Positions 18,170-26,796 of a stretch of 64,000 bases of DNA are shown here, piece by piece. Source of the stretch: Bacteroidota bacterium (GTDB lineage Bacteria; Bacteroidota; Bacteroidia; B-17B0; Aurantibacillaceae); the NCBI GenBank assembly GCA_021156365.1, contig JAJNDK010000003.1, positions 248,001-312,000 of the forward strand, in the 5' to 3' direction. Every line of letters begins with the position of its first letter. The first letter of the stretch is position 1. A model generated the notes under the pieces. The model was not told the DNA's origin. It did no database searches and worked only from the letters and a program-made list of their open reading frames with translations. The translations under genes were made by a program, and so were the position numbers.

Positions 18170-18895
18170 ATGTTCAGGCCGGTACACATACAGAATGAAT
18201 TGGAACGGGAGCGGAAAAAACTCCTGGATGCCGGTGATATACTTGTTTTTGATGCCAAACGGATCCTGCACGATCAGCAGTTCACTGAAAAGAACATCCT
18301 CGGGAATTTGAAATCCTACAATAAATCCTTTGGCTTATTGAATGAGGAAGGATTGAACAAAGAACAGCTCTTTACCCATACGGAGATCAAAAACATCTGC
18401 ATCCGCTATCGCCTGCGTTTTGTAGACAGTGATGTGTATACCGGAGAATTTCCCTACGAATCCATACTGAAGATCAAAGACCTGAATGAGCTGCAGCGCA
18501 AGGACCTGAACTATTTTAAAGTGATCTCTACCGTCGACAGATTGAAACATCCTTTCCTCGACCAGGATACTTTACTGTTCTGCGAAACGGTGTACGGCAA
18601 CTATTACCTCATTCACCGCTGGGGTGCAGCGCTCTCTGCACGCAGGAAATGGAATTTTTTCTTTCTGCGCAATTTTGAGACGATCCTGTTGTTTACTGTT
18701 TTGATCTCTGCCTTTCTTACGCTTATTACACCCACTAAATTGATGACAAATGATCCGCGGGCAGAATTCTTCTCGCTTTACCGCAGTGCTTTGTTTTTTC
18801 ACATACTCATCATCAATACAGGCTTTGTGGTCTTTTACCTGTTCAAGAAAGGCATTCCTTTTTCTTCTTCCTGCTGGGATTCGAAGAAGCTCTGA
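18170..18895 (+). CDS. Hypothetical protein with two C-terminal membrane helices
   Basis: I do not recognise this 241-residue protein. The first 165 residues are soluble, rich in charged residues, and contain an acidic/aromatic patch (IRYRLRFVDSDVYTGEFPYE) and LLFCETVYGNYYLIHRWG. Two membrane helices follow at about 178-198 (ETILLFTVLISAFLTLI) and 216-233 (ALFFHILIINTGFVVFYLF). This suggests a cytoplasmic domain tethered at its end to the inner membrane. It is alone on its strand and converges with the methyltransferase gene with only two bases between the stops. Coding is supported by a well-placed -7 box and by the absence of any competing frame. Confidence 0.75.
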   Translation: MFRPVHIQNELERERKKLLDAGDILVFDAKRILHDQQFTEKNILGNLKSYNKSFGLLNEEGLNKEQLFTHTEIKNICIRYRLRFVDSDVYTGEFPYESILKIKDLNELQRKDLNYFKVISTVDRLKHPFLDQDTLLFCETVYGNYYLIHRWGAALSARRKWNFFFLRNFETILLFTVLISAFLTLITPTKLMTNDPRAEFFSLYRSALFFHILIINTGFVVFYLFKKGIPFSSSCWDSKKL

Positions 18896-18897
18896 AC

Positions 18898-20073
18898 TTA
18901 ACGGCTGATCTCGCTTACAAACATACAATCCGCTCCCTGATCTGAATTATTGATGAGCCGGGCAGATTTAGGGTTTGGAGCAATTGCTTCCAACACATTT
19001 TCGTTCTCCTCTTTAAAAGCGGAGCAGGTAATATAGATCAGGTTTTTTCCGGGTTTGATATATTTCAATGTGTTTTCGAGGATCTTTTTCTGAAGCGTGG
19101 AATAATGAAGCAGATTTTCCTGTGTAAAGAAATACAGGTTTTCCGGACTCCGGTGCCAGGTGCCACTGCCACTGCAGGGAGCATCGCAGATTATCCCGTC
19201 GAATTGTTTGTCCAGCTCGAAGCTTTGTGAGGCATCCAACACCTGTGTTTCAAAATTCAGAAAGTTGTTTCTCTTGATCCGCTCTTTGTAATTCTCCAGG
19301 ATGTTTTTGCGCACATCGCTTGCCAGTATATAAATGTTTTTTTCTTTGCTGAGCAATAACAAACTTTTTCCTCCGGATGCAGCACATACATCCCACCATT
19401 GGTCACCTTTTTTCGGATGCAGAAAACGCGCTGTTTCCTGCGAGCTCAGGTCCTGTACTTCAAAATAACCTTTCTTCCATGTTTCCAGGTCACTCAGGTT
19501 TTTGGTGGAAAGGATCTTTAAAGCCAGCTCATTCGTTTCTACCGGTTCAAATTCGATCCCGTTCTTTTCCAGGTCCTGTAATACTTTGTGCCTGTTCTCT
19601 GCGATCCGGATAAAAGTAGAAGCCTTTTGAAGAAAAGAATGAAAATAGTCTTCTTTGGATAAGCTGGTTGAAAGCTCAATCTCAAAAGGAAGGAAAGAAG
19701 CCGGATCAAAACCTGAAAACATTTTTTTTGCCTGTTCCACCCGTTTGCTCACATTCACTTCGGGTTCATAACTGTTCAATTGAAGCTGCGCAAGAAAATA
19801 ATGTATCGACTCCTTAGTGTTTGCACACAGATAAGATCCTAATACAATGCGTTCTTCGATCTTCGTCTTCGGGAAGGTATGTCCTGCCCTGAAATAGGCG
19901 TAGACCAATTCGCTGATGGCATTCCGGTCGCGTTTACCATATTTACTATACTGCTTAAAATAACTTTTCAGGTATAAATGGAGCGGTGTGAATTTTTGTG
20001 AAGCTTCCTGTGTATACTGCTGAACCAGCTGTATTGCAATGGAAAGATACAGTTTCAATACATTTTCTTTCAT
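18898..20073 (-). CDS. RsmB/NOP family RNA (cytosine-5) methyltransferase
   Basis: A 391-residue SAM-dependent RNA methyltransferase of the RsmB/NSUN family, which makes 5-methylcytosine in rRNA or tRNA. Seen are the SAM-binding motif WWDVCAASGGKSLLLLS, the motif IV catalytic region CDAPCSGSGTWHRSPE and motif VI LIYITCSAFKEENE, each with its expected cysteine. A short N-terminal helical region replaces the NusB domain of enterobacterial RsmB. It starts 11 bases after the MBOAT gene, so it may be transcribed with the acyltransferase cluster, though the functions look unrelated. Confidence 0.85.
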   Translation of the reverse strand: MKENVLKLYLSIAIQLVQQYTQEASQKFTPLHLYLKSYFKQYSKYGKRDRNAISELVYAYFRAGHTFPKTKIEERIVLGSYLCANTKESIHYFLAQLQLNSYEPEVNVSKRVEQAKKMFSGFDPASFLPFEIELSTSLSKEDYFHSFLQKASTFIRIAENRHKVLQDLEKNGIEFEPVETNELALKILSTKNLSDLETWKKGYFEVQDLSSQETARFLHPKKGDQWWDVCAASGGKSLLLLSKEKNIYILASDVRKNILENYKERIKRNNFLNFETQVLDASQSFELDKQFDGIICDAPCSGSGTWHRSPENLYFFTQENLLHYSTLQKKILENTLKYIKPGKNLIYITCSAFKEENENVLEAIAPNPKSARLINNSDQGADCMFVSEISR

Positions 20074-20084
20074 TGCGTTGGAGA

Positions 20085-21776
20085 TTAAAATTGGAAATAA
20101 ATAAAAGGCTGCATTTCTGACGACATAGCCTGGTACAGCAAAAATACGGCAAAAATAACAGTTAATGCCATTGCAGGAACGGGCATGCCGGCAAAGGCAG
20201 TTCTGTACACGTTCTTAAAACGTTCCGGGATCCAGTGAATGAGATAGCCTACAATCATTACGGCTAATACAACACGATAGCCCCAGAGGATATCCCAGAT
20301 GAGCTCCCATCCCATGTGGTTTTGGATCCGGTCGAAAATAAATCCTACTGTTTCGAGGTTGGCGCTCCGGAACCAGATCCGGGTGAAGCTGATGAAGGTA
20401 AGCGTAAACAGGATCATCAGGATGCGATAACTGGTAGACGGACTTGTAAACGGAACGATTTTTTGCCAGAGCTTATGGATGATCAATCCGAGCCCGTTCA
20501 ATCCTCCCCAGATAATGAACATCCAGCTGCTGCCATGCCACAATCCGCCCAACAGCATTGTCACAAGAAGATTGATATTGGTGTTGAGCGCCTGTTTGAA
20601 AGCAGAGATGAAATACGTGAGAACGAAAAGCAGAACAGCCACAGCAGCAAAAATAAAGAGCAGCCACAATTTCCCCGTGAGTAAAATGACTACCAGTGCG
20701 ATCAGTGAGATGCATAAATACGATCCTACACTGCCTTTCTTATTTCCACCCAAAGGAATGTAGAGGTACTCTTTCAGCCAGGAAGACAAGGAAATATGCC
20801 AGCGCTGCCAGAATTCACTGGTACTGGCTGCTTTGTAAGGTGATCTGAAATTCGTTTTCAACCGGAAACCTAAGAGCAAAGCCACCCCGATGGCAATATC
20901 CGTGTAACCGGAGAAATCCGCATAGATCTGCAGCGAGTAGCCAAAAATGCCAAAGATCACTTCCACACCCGAATAGTAATTCGGGTTTTCAAAGATCCGG
21001 TCGATATAATTCAGTGCAATATAATCGGCAAGGATCTTCTTGGCAAAACCGTTTATGATCCAGAACAAAGCCATCCCGAAGTCCAGGCGGGTGAGCTTAT
21101 ACGGGAGATTGATCTGCCAGAGGAACTCATGTGCTTTTACGATGGGGCCTGCCACCAGATGCGGGAAGAAACAAACAAAGAAGCCATATTCCAGAATATT
21201 CTTTACGGGTTTTACTTTTTCCCTGTAGAGATCCACGATGTAGGAAATACTCTGGAAAGTGAAAAAAGAAATACCAACCGGCAGGATCAGCTTATCTACC
21301 CTGAATTCCGTACCGAAGCAGGTATTGCTGAATTGTGCATAATGATTGAAGAAAGGAAGTGCATTGCCGGTGATCTGGTTAAAGCTTTCATGAAAAAAGT
21401 ATGCATACTTGAAATAGCCTAATAATGTAAGGTTGCAAATGATACTTATGGTAAGAAAGAGCTTCTTTCGTCCCTGCGTTTTCGCCTTTGAGATCCCCAT
21501 CCCAAGGAAATAATCATTGGTAATAGTAAAGAGTAGCAGGATGATGAAAAATCCACTGGTTTTAAAATAGAAGAAGAAGGAAACAAGCAGCAGGAAAACA
21601 GTGCGGGCCAGGTTGAATCTGTAAACAATAGAATATCCTAACAATACGACCGCAAAGAAACCCCAGAAAAACAGGTTCATGAACGTGAGCGGAGATGCAG
21701 GATCCCAGGCAAAAATGTTTTTTATCCATTCCCAAACCGGGTTCTGTGTTTGGGTTTGAAACATTTCTTCAAACAT
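20085..21776 (-). CDS. MBOAT family membrane-bound O-acyltransferase (AlgI-like)
   Basis: A 563-residue polytopic protein of the membrane-bound O-acyltransferase family. It shows the AlgI/PatA/DltB signature SEFWQRWHISLSSWLKEYLY (about residues 320-340) and the active-site histidine in LGGLWHGSSWMFIIWGG (His near residue 414). Such proteins carry acyl groups, usually acetyl, across the inner membrane for transfer onto exopolysaccharide, peptidoglycan or teichoic acid. The two preceding genes are SGNH/GDSL proteins that overlap end to start, the arrangement of alginate or peptidoglycan O-acetylation systems. The acceptor here is unknown; no polysaccharide synthesis genes are adjacent. Confidence 0.9.
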   Translation of the reverse strand: MFEEMFQTQTQNPVWEWIKNIFAWDPASPLTFMNLFFWGFFAVVLLGYSIVYRFNLARTVFLLLVSFFFYFKTSGFFIILLLFTITNDYFLGMGISKAKTQGRKKLFLTISIICNLTLLGYFKYAYFFHESFNQITGNALPFFNHYAQFSNTCFGTEFRVDKLILPVGISFFTFQSISYIVDLYREKVKPVKNILEYGFFVCFFPHLVAGPIVKAHEFLWQINLPYKLTRLDFGMALFWIINGFAKKILADYIALNYIDRIFENPNYYSGVEVIFGIFGYSLQIYADFSGYTDIAIGVALLLGFRLKTNFRSPYKAASTSEFWQRWHISLSSWLKEYLYIPLGGNKKGSVGSYLCISLIALVVILLTGKLWLLFIFAAVAVLLFVLTYFISAFKQALNTNINLLVTMLLGGLWHGSSWMFIIWGGLNGLGLIIHKLWQKIVPFTSPSTSYRILMILFTLTFISFTRIWFRSANLETVGFIFDRIQNHMGWELIWDILWGYRVVLAVMIVGYLIHWIPERFKNVYRTAFAGMPVPAMALTVIFAVFLLYQAMSSEMQPFIYFQF

Positions 21777-22990
21777 TATTTCTTCAGTTTAGAGTTTGTG
21801 TTATAACTATTCATCATCGCTTCAAACATCAGCTCTGCCACAATACGATATCCTTTCGGGTTAAAATGCACTTTGTCTTTCGCCGCCAGATGCGCCTTGT
21901 ACCATTTATACATGCTTTTGTAGCCGCCCATTACTTCAAAGAGATCCCATACAGCCAGACCTCTTTTTTCAGCGAGTGTAATGATCGCGTCTTCCCCGTA
22001 AATACTTTTTTTGTTGGGCGTTTTGCGACGGATATAGTTATCGGTAATAGTAGTGAACAGGATCGCACAATCGGGATCTGCCAGCTTTACCCAGCTAACA
22101 AGCGTGTCGTAGTGCGCCATGAAATCCGAAGCTTTAAAATTCGGACCGTGTGAATCATTTACGCCTAAGGAAAAGATAACAAGATCCGGCTTCAGGGATC
22201 GAAGCTGCCGGGTAAAATCCTCGCATTTCAAAAAGGATTCGGTGGAAGCACCGTTCACACCCATGGTTGCATAATAGACCCCCGGTTTTTCATTCTCCAG
22301 GCTGAAGCCGTACAGGGCAAAATCTCTTTGATTGGTATCCCTGCGTGTGAGCTCGAAACAAAAAGTATCAATGGGTGTGTCGAATTCATACAAGGTGTAT
22401 CCTTCTTTAAAATGCTCGAAACGTTTGTAAGCAGTAGGTGATCCGCGTTTCAATGAGAAATGAAAGCTTTTATTAAAATTGTGGTAGATCTTCACCTTTG
22501 TGAAATTTTTCAGGTGTTCATTTGGCTGGATCTTTAACGCGAAAAAATTGGAACTGTCGTTCGTAACTACTGCAATGCCTGATACACCAAGCGGTGTACA
22601 TTTTTCTTTCATGACGCAACGGCAACGTTTCCAGGTTCCGTTTGTAAAGGTTTTGAATGAATGAGGACTGTTTGTTTTAGCCAGCTTGAACGGGAAAGCA
22701 TACATGCCGCCACCTTCAAAAGCCCCTAATGCCTGGAATTTGTCCTGAACGGATTCTGTCCAGATCCCCGCCTGCACGTGCGATCCGCCAATGTGTACGA
22801 TCGTTATCCTGTCTTTTGTTCCGTTTCGCAGATCATCCAGCTTTTGATAAAAGCCAAGCATATTCGAACTGTCCTTCCCGAATTGCAGCTTGTTCTGGTC
22901 ATACCGTATGAAAGGATATTTCTCTGCCTGCTGGGCATATCCGCCTATCATCATCCAAACCCACATCACTATGCCTGCTGCTAATCTCAT
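21776..22990 (-). CDS. Secreted SGNH/GDSL hydrolase-like acyltransferase partner
   Basis: A 404-residue protein with a signal peptide (MRLAAGIVMWVWMMIGGYA, cleavage before QQ). SGNH blocks are visible: ITIVHIGGSHVQAG (Ser-70, block I), LVIFSLGVNDSHG (block III Asn, near residue 277) and DKVHFNPKGYRIVAE (Asp-x-x-His, near 373). It should act in the periplasm as esterase or acyl transferase. It overlaps its neighbours by one base on each side, so three proteins are made from one transcript. It is likely to finish the transfer of acyl groups delivered by the MBOAT protein, as PatB or AlgX do. Confidence 0.87.
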   Translation of the reverse strand: MRLAAGIVMWVWMMIGGYAQQAEKYPFIRYDQNKLQFGKDSSNMLGFYQKLDDLRNGTKDRITIVHIGGSHVQAGIWTESVQDKFQALGAFEGGGMYAFPFKLAKTNSPHSFKTFTNGTWKRCRCVMKEKCTPLGVSGIAVVTNDSSNFFALKIQPNEHLKNFTKVKIYHNFNKSFHFSLKRGSPTAYKRFEHFKEGYTLYEFDTPIDTFCFELTRRDTNQRDFALYGFSLENEKPGVYYATMGVNGASTESFLKCEDFTRQLRSLKPDLVIFSLGVNDSHGPNFKASDFMAHYDTLVSWVKLADPDCAILFTTITDNYIRRKTPNKKSIYGEDAIITLAEKRGLAVWDLFEVMGGYKSMYKWYKAHLAAKDKVHFNPKGYRIVAELMFEAMMNSYNTNSKLKK

Positions 22991-24483
22991 TATTTTCCCT
23001 TCTTAATGTAATTGTTATAATCCGTGATAATTGCCGAGTACAAGATCGTGGCAATTTTTCGCGCGCCTCCCGAACTGAAATGTATATAGTCTTTTGCTGC
23101 AATACCTGCATCTACCCAGCTCACCATACTTCCGTTGCCTCCCATGCAGGCATACATATCAAAGAAAGCACAATTGGTGTTGAAGGCAGCGCTCCGGATC
23201 GCATTCCGCAGATTTTCCACCTGCGGGTGCGAAACGTATGCTGTTTCCTCTTTCACACCCATATCTGCAGGTCCGATAACGATAAAGCTTGCATTAGGCA
23301 TCATCTTTTTCAATGTGCTGATCTGTGCCTGCAGGTAGTTACCGAAATTGTCACATTGTTTTTTATCCTTGATGTAAGGCAGTGAATTGCCGCCGAACTG
23401 AAGTATAAAAAGCTTCACATTCATGTTGTCATAAAAAGACTTCAGCTGTCCGTAATTCATCTGGTTAAAAAAAGTACCGGAGCTTCCGCGCAAACCGAAA
23501 TTATCGACCATGATACCGCCATTGCCTTCGAGGGAAAGGCCATAAATATCCGGGCTATCTTGTCCTTTGAATTTCATCTCAAATTGCGGAGGTGATGTTG
23601 TTACGCTGAATTGTTTGACGTTGAAAACACCTCCGATGTTTAATGTATCACTTTCTTTTAGTTCGCCGTTCTCATAAAACTCTACGGCAGTTTTGTATTG
23701 TGCATTCCCATAAAATAATTTCACTTTGTTATAACTTGCCAGGTTAGCTCCTCCGGCTTTGCTGGTAACGGTTTTCAGCCAGGCTTGTTGTATTTCCGAA
23801 GAATCATTTAACGTTTTATAACCAAGATACCTGCAGAAACCCGCGCCGGCACCGTAACTGGTGTGTTTCACGCGCTTGTCTTTCCCCGTGAAAGCCGTAT
23901 ACCGGTTCCAGTTCTCGCTCCAGGTTTGTTTCAATGCCACACAGGGCGCAACAGGCATCGGAGAAACAAATCCCTGTCCTTGTCCGCCGAATTGATTCTG
24001 TAGCTTCAGGCGCAGGAAATCAGAGATGCGATCACCTTCTATCTGCGAGTCGCCGTAATGCAGGATGTGGATAGCTCTCGAATCATTGATCTCACTGGCC
24101 AGTGCATTGAAAAATTTATCAAGCGAGTTTTTTTCTTCGTTTACGTATTCCAGGGGTGTTACCAGTTTCAGTGAAGGATCTTTTATTTCTCCATGCTGCT
24201 GATTCGGTGTAGTATCGTTTTCTGCAATGCTGTCTTTTTTCAATGGCTTCACGGCTATCAGCGCCGTTGTGTCGATCGCAGCCGTATCGCTGAGGTCCAG
24301 TATTTTTGAAATATCCGTTTTTTCTTTCTTCGGCTCAAAAACAGAAGCGAGAGTAGGAAATTTTAATCCGGGTCCTACACCTAAGGGAATGCCGTCTTTC
24401 GGAAATAACCAGCTGATCAGTGCAAGGCCGCCAAAAACGGCTCCGGCAAACAAAAGGGTATGGAAAGGCTTGAAAGTGCTCAT
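22990..24483 (-). CDS. Membrane-anchored SGNH/GDSL hydrolase-like protein
   Basis: A 497-residue protein, counted from the ATG at 24483; an in-frame start at 24537 is rejected because the membrane anchor (FHTLLFAGAVFGGLALISW) begins just after 24483. After a linker, the SGNH domain shows IHILHYGDSQIEGDRIS (Ser near residue 145), LFILQFGGNSLP (near 361) and KDYIHFSSGGARKIA (Asp-x-x-His, near 468). A beta-rich insert of about 120 residues between the first blocks resembles a carbohydrate-binding-like domain, but I cannot name it. It is the first gene of the SGNH-SGNH-MBOAT operon. Confidence 0.86.
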   Translation of the reverse strand: MSTFKPFHTLLFAGAVFGGLALISWLFPKDGIPLGVGPGLKFPTLASVFEPKKEKTDISKILDLSDTAAIDTTALIAVKPLKKDSIAENDTTPNQQHGEIKDPSLKLVTPLEYVNEEKNSLDKFFNALASEINDSRAIHILHYGDSQIEGDRISDFLRLKLQNQFGGQGQGFVSPMPVAPCVALKQTWSENWNRYTAFTGKDKRVKHTSYGAGAGFCRYLGYKTLNDSSEIQQAWLKTVTSKAGGANLASYNKVKLFYGNAQYKTAVEFYENGELKESDTLNIGGVFNVKQFSVTTSPPQFEMKFKGQDSPDIYGLSLEGNGGIMVDNFGLRGSSGTFFNQMNYGQLKSFYDNMNVKLFILQFGGNSLPYIKDKKQCDNFGNYLQAQISTLKKMMPNASFIVIGPADMGVKEETAYVSHPQVENLRNAIRSAAFNTNCAFFDMYACMGGNGSMVSWVDAGIAAKDYIHFSSGGARKIATILYSAIITDYNNYIKKGK

Positions 24484-24626
24484 TTTAGCAAAGTATAATG
24501 ATACAGATTTAGCGGAAAGCAGCGGTATCAGGCCCAAAATACTTTTTCACAATGGATTTTTAATTAATCCGTTCCGGCAGGAAGAAGGAAGGCTTTTTTC
24601 AGCTTCGGTGAATGGTATAATTCTTG

Positions 24627-24634
24627 TATATTTG
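24627..24634 (+). promoter_or_regulatory. -7 box of the DUF4783-nadC transcript
   Basis: TATATTTG matches TAnnTTTG, 16 bases before the ATG at 24651. A clear TTTG is not present at -33; TTCG at 24604-24607 is the nearest candidate. Confidence 0.45.
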
Positions 24635-24650
24635 GTAGAAAATCAAGGTA

Positions 24651-25040
24651 ATGAAGACCATCATTCTGTTTATCACTTTCTTTACAACTATACTGGGAGG
24701 CTCTTATATGGATGTCAGCACGGAAGTGTTGGATGCGATCAAACAGGGAAATGCCACCGCCATCGCTAAAAATTTCAATGATAAGATAGATCTCAAGATC
24801 CTCGACCAGGAGGATGTATACAGCAAGGCCCAGGCCGAATTGGTACTGAAAGACTTTTTTGCCAAACACCCGGTGAAAAGCTTTGTAGAAAGCCATAGCA
24901 GCAATGCCAAATCCGCCAATCAGTTTGTAGTGGGAACACTCACTTCCACCAATGGCAAATACCGTGTTTCATTTTTGTTGAAGAAATTTGGCGAACGTTT
25001 TTTAATTTCGCAGTTCAGAATCGAAAACGAAAATGACTAA
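24651..25040 (+). CDS. DUF4783 family protein
   Basis: A 129-residue protein with a signal peptide-like start (MKTIILFITFFTTILGGSY) and a small alpha/beta domain of the DUF4783 kind, recognisable from AIKQGNATAIAKNFNDKID, AELVLKDFFAKHPVKSF and the ending SFLLKKFGERFLISQFRIE. It has an NTF2-like look. The family is found next to nadC in many Bacteroidota and has no known activity. It overlaps nadC by eight bases, so translation is likely coupled. Confidence 0.85.
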   Translation: MKTIILFITFFTTILGGSYMDVSTEVLDAIKQGNATAIAKNFNDKIDLKILDQEDVYSKAQAELVLKDFFAKHPVKSFVESHSSNAKSANQFVVGTLTSTNGKYRVSFLLKKFGERFLISQFRIENEND

Positions 25041-25905
25041 TTCATACATCCGCTCACACGCCCGGCATTTTAATTTCAACCAATTCATAAAAGACGCTTT
25101 TAACGAAGATGTGGGTGATGGTGATCACACCTCTCTTTCCACGATCCCAGCTTCACATAAAGGGAAAATGCGGCTTTTTGTGAAAGAGGATGGCATTCTT
25201 GCAGGTATGGAAGCAGCAAAAGAGATCTTCCGTATCACAGATCCTTCTTTCAGATTCAAACAACTTATAAAAGATGGAACGCAGGTGAAAAAGGGCGATG
25301 TGGCTTTTGAAGTAACAGGCAATTCACAAAAACTACTGACCACCGAGCGCCTGGTATTGAACATCATGCAACGCATGAGCGGGATCGCTACGCATACGTA
25401 TGAATTGATGCAACTGTGCAAAGGGACCAAAGCAAAAGTAATTGATACACGCAAAACCACACCCGGTTTCCGGTTCTTCGAAAAGTGGGCGGTTGTAATT
25501 GGTGGCGGAGCCAATCATCGCTACGGCTTATTTGACATGATCCTGATCAAGGATAATCACATTGATTTTGCAGGCGGTATCAGCAAAGCGATCGACGCAG
25601 TACATGCTTATCAGAAAAAAAACAAAAAGAAGCTAAAAGTCGAAATAGAAGTACGTTCGTTGAATGATATCAAGGAAATACTGAAGAAAGGCGGAGTAGA
25701 CCGCATCCTCATCGATAATTTCACACCTGCAGAAACCAAAAAAGCTATTGCCCTCATCGATGGTAAATTCCAAACCGAATCATCGGGTGGGATCAATAAA
25801 AAGACAATTCGTGCCTATGCTCAGACAGGAGTGGATTTTATTTCTGTTGGCGCACTCACACATCATGTAAGCAGCCTGGATCTGAGTTTGAAAGCAGTGA
25901 AGTAG
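25033..25905 (+). CDS. nadC: Nicotinate-nucleotide pyrophosphorylase (carboxylating)
   Basis: NadC turns quinolinate and PRPP into nicotinate mononucleotide in de novo NAD synthesis. The 290-residue protein shows NEDVGDGDHTS, the RLVLNIMQRMSGIATHT segment, DTRKTTPGFRFFEKWAV, the GGGANHRYGLFDMILIKDNH active-site region, VEIEVRSLNDIKE and the barrel end TESSGGINKKTIRAYAQTG. Length and motif order are normal. It follows the DUF4783 gene with overlap. nadA and nadB are not in the window. Confidence 0.95.
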   Translation: MTNSYIRSHARHFNFNQFIKDAFNEDVGDGDHTSLSTIPASHKGKMRLFVKEDGILAGMEAAKEIFRITDPSFRFKQLIKDGTQVKKGDVAFEVTGNSQKLLTTERLVLNIMQRMSGIATHTYELMQLCKGTKAKVIDTRKTTPGFRFFEKWAVVIGGGANHRYGLFDMILIKDNHIDFAGGISKAIDAVHAYQKKNKKKLKVEIEVRSLNDIKEILKKGGVDRILIDNFTPAETKKAIALIDGKFQTESSGGINKKTIRAYAQTGVDFISVGALTHHVSSLDLSLKAVK

Positions 25906-25910
25906 GTCTG

Positions 25911-26048
25911 CCGCAGATTCTTACAGATTTCGCGGATAAAACTCCGGGAGCTCCTCAAGCGAACATAAAAAAATAATTATTTATTCAGGAACATTAAACA
26001 CAGATCTGTACCGATTCAAAAATCTGCGTAATCTGTGAAAATCCGCGG
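25911..26048. repeat. Intergenic imperfect inverted repeat (CCGCAGATT family)
   Basis: Arms 25911-25937 and 26022-26048 are inverted copies with about 22 of 27 matches, around an AT-rich centre. The arms contain degenerate tandem CGCAGATT/ACAGATT units. This fills the gap after nadC and before the convergent LuxR gene. The type recalls non-coding repeats often found between genes in Bacteroidota. Confidence 0.7.
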
Positions 26049-26062
26049 TTAAAAAGAGTGTT

Positions 26063-26737
26063 TTAGTTGGCGAACAAAAGCGTATTAGGTTCCAGCAGAT
26101 TGTTTTTAACAGCATACATCACAATTCCAGCAGTGTTATTCACACCTAATTTGTTCATGATGTTTTTGCGGTGTGTATTTACCGTATGCGTGCTCAGGAA
26201 CAATTTATCGGCGATCTGCTTGTTGGACAGACCTTCGGAAATATAACGGATCACATCGGCTTCACGTTCTGTAACAGTGATTCCTTCACAGGAAACCGAT
26301 TTCATATATGCAGGAGAAGGAACGATCTCTTCAGGCGAGCTCAGCACATGTGCTATCTTACCGCAAAGGAAACGTTTCCCTTTTTGTGTTTCGTGGATCG
26401 CATCGATGATCTCTTCCCGGTCGCATTCTTTCAGCAGGTAGCTGGTTACTTCCCCGTTCAGGAAACTGCTGATCTCATTTTTAGAGATCAGCTGCGTGAT
26501 AGCAAGGATACGAAGATTTTTATTTGATCTTTTCAGCGCTTTCAGCTCGCTGTTACCAGTCAGTAAAGAATAACAATCGATGATAAGAACATCCGGTTTG
26601 AAGAGATTATTCATCTCTTTCAGCTGTGTATTGTTCTCTGCTTCACCTACAAATTCAAAATTAGTAATGTCGCTAAGCAATGCTTTAAAACCTTCGCGGA
26701 TCAGAATGCAGTTGTCGGCTATTAGTAATTTTATCAT
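26063..26737 (-). CDS. NarL/FixJ-type response regulator with LuxR helix-turn-helix
   Basis: A 224-residue DNA-binding response regulator. The receiver domain (MIKLLIADNCILIREGFKAL) keeps the phosphoacceptor aspartate in KPDVLIIDCYS, the threonine in ILAITQL and the lysine in SYLLKECD, but the usual acidic pair is Asp-Asn rather than Asp-Asp. The LuxR helix-turn-helix is at about residues 155-215 (VTEREADVIRYISEGLSNKQ, then LFLSTHTVNTHRKNIMNKLG). The start at 26737 is chosen because the promoter at 26765-26796 lies downstream of the longer start at 26782. No cognate kinase is adjacent. Confidence 0.92.
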   Translation of the reverse strand: MIKLLIADNCILIREGFKALLSDITNFEFVGEAENNTQLKEMNNLFKPDVLIIDCYSLLTGNSELKALKRSNKNLRILAITQLISKNEISSFLNGEVTSYLLKECDREEIIDAIHETQKGKRFLCGKIAHVLSSPEEIVPSPAYMKSVSCEGITVTEREADVIRYISEGLSNKQIADKLFLSTHTVNTHRKNIMNKLGVNNTAGIVMYAVKNNLLEPNTLLFAN

Positions 26738-26764
26738 TTTGTTCTTATTTAGACTAATTTTAAA

Positions 26765-26796
26765 CAAAGATACTTTGTCCAAATGGTTTGTGCAAA
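26765..26796 (-). promoter_or_regulatory. Promoter of the LuxR-type regulator
   Basis: On the minus strand TTTG (26796-26793), 20 bases, then TATCTTTG (26772-26765) fit the Bacteroidota promoter very well. The regulator's ATG is 27 bases beyond the -7 box. Confidence 0.7.
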
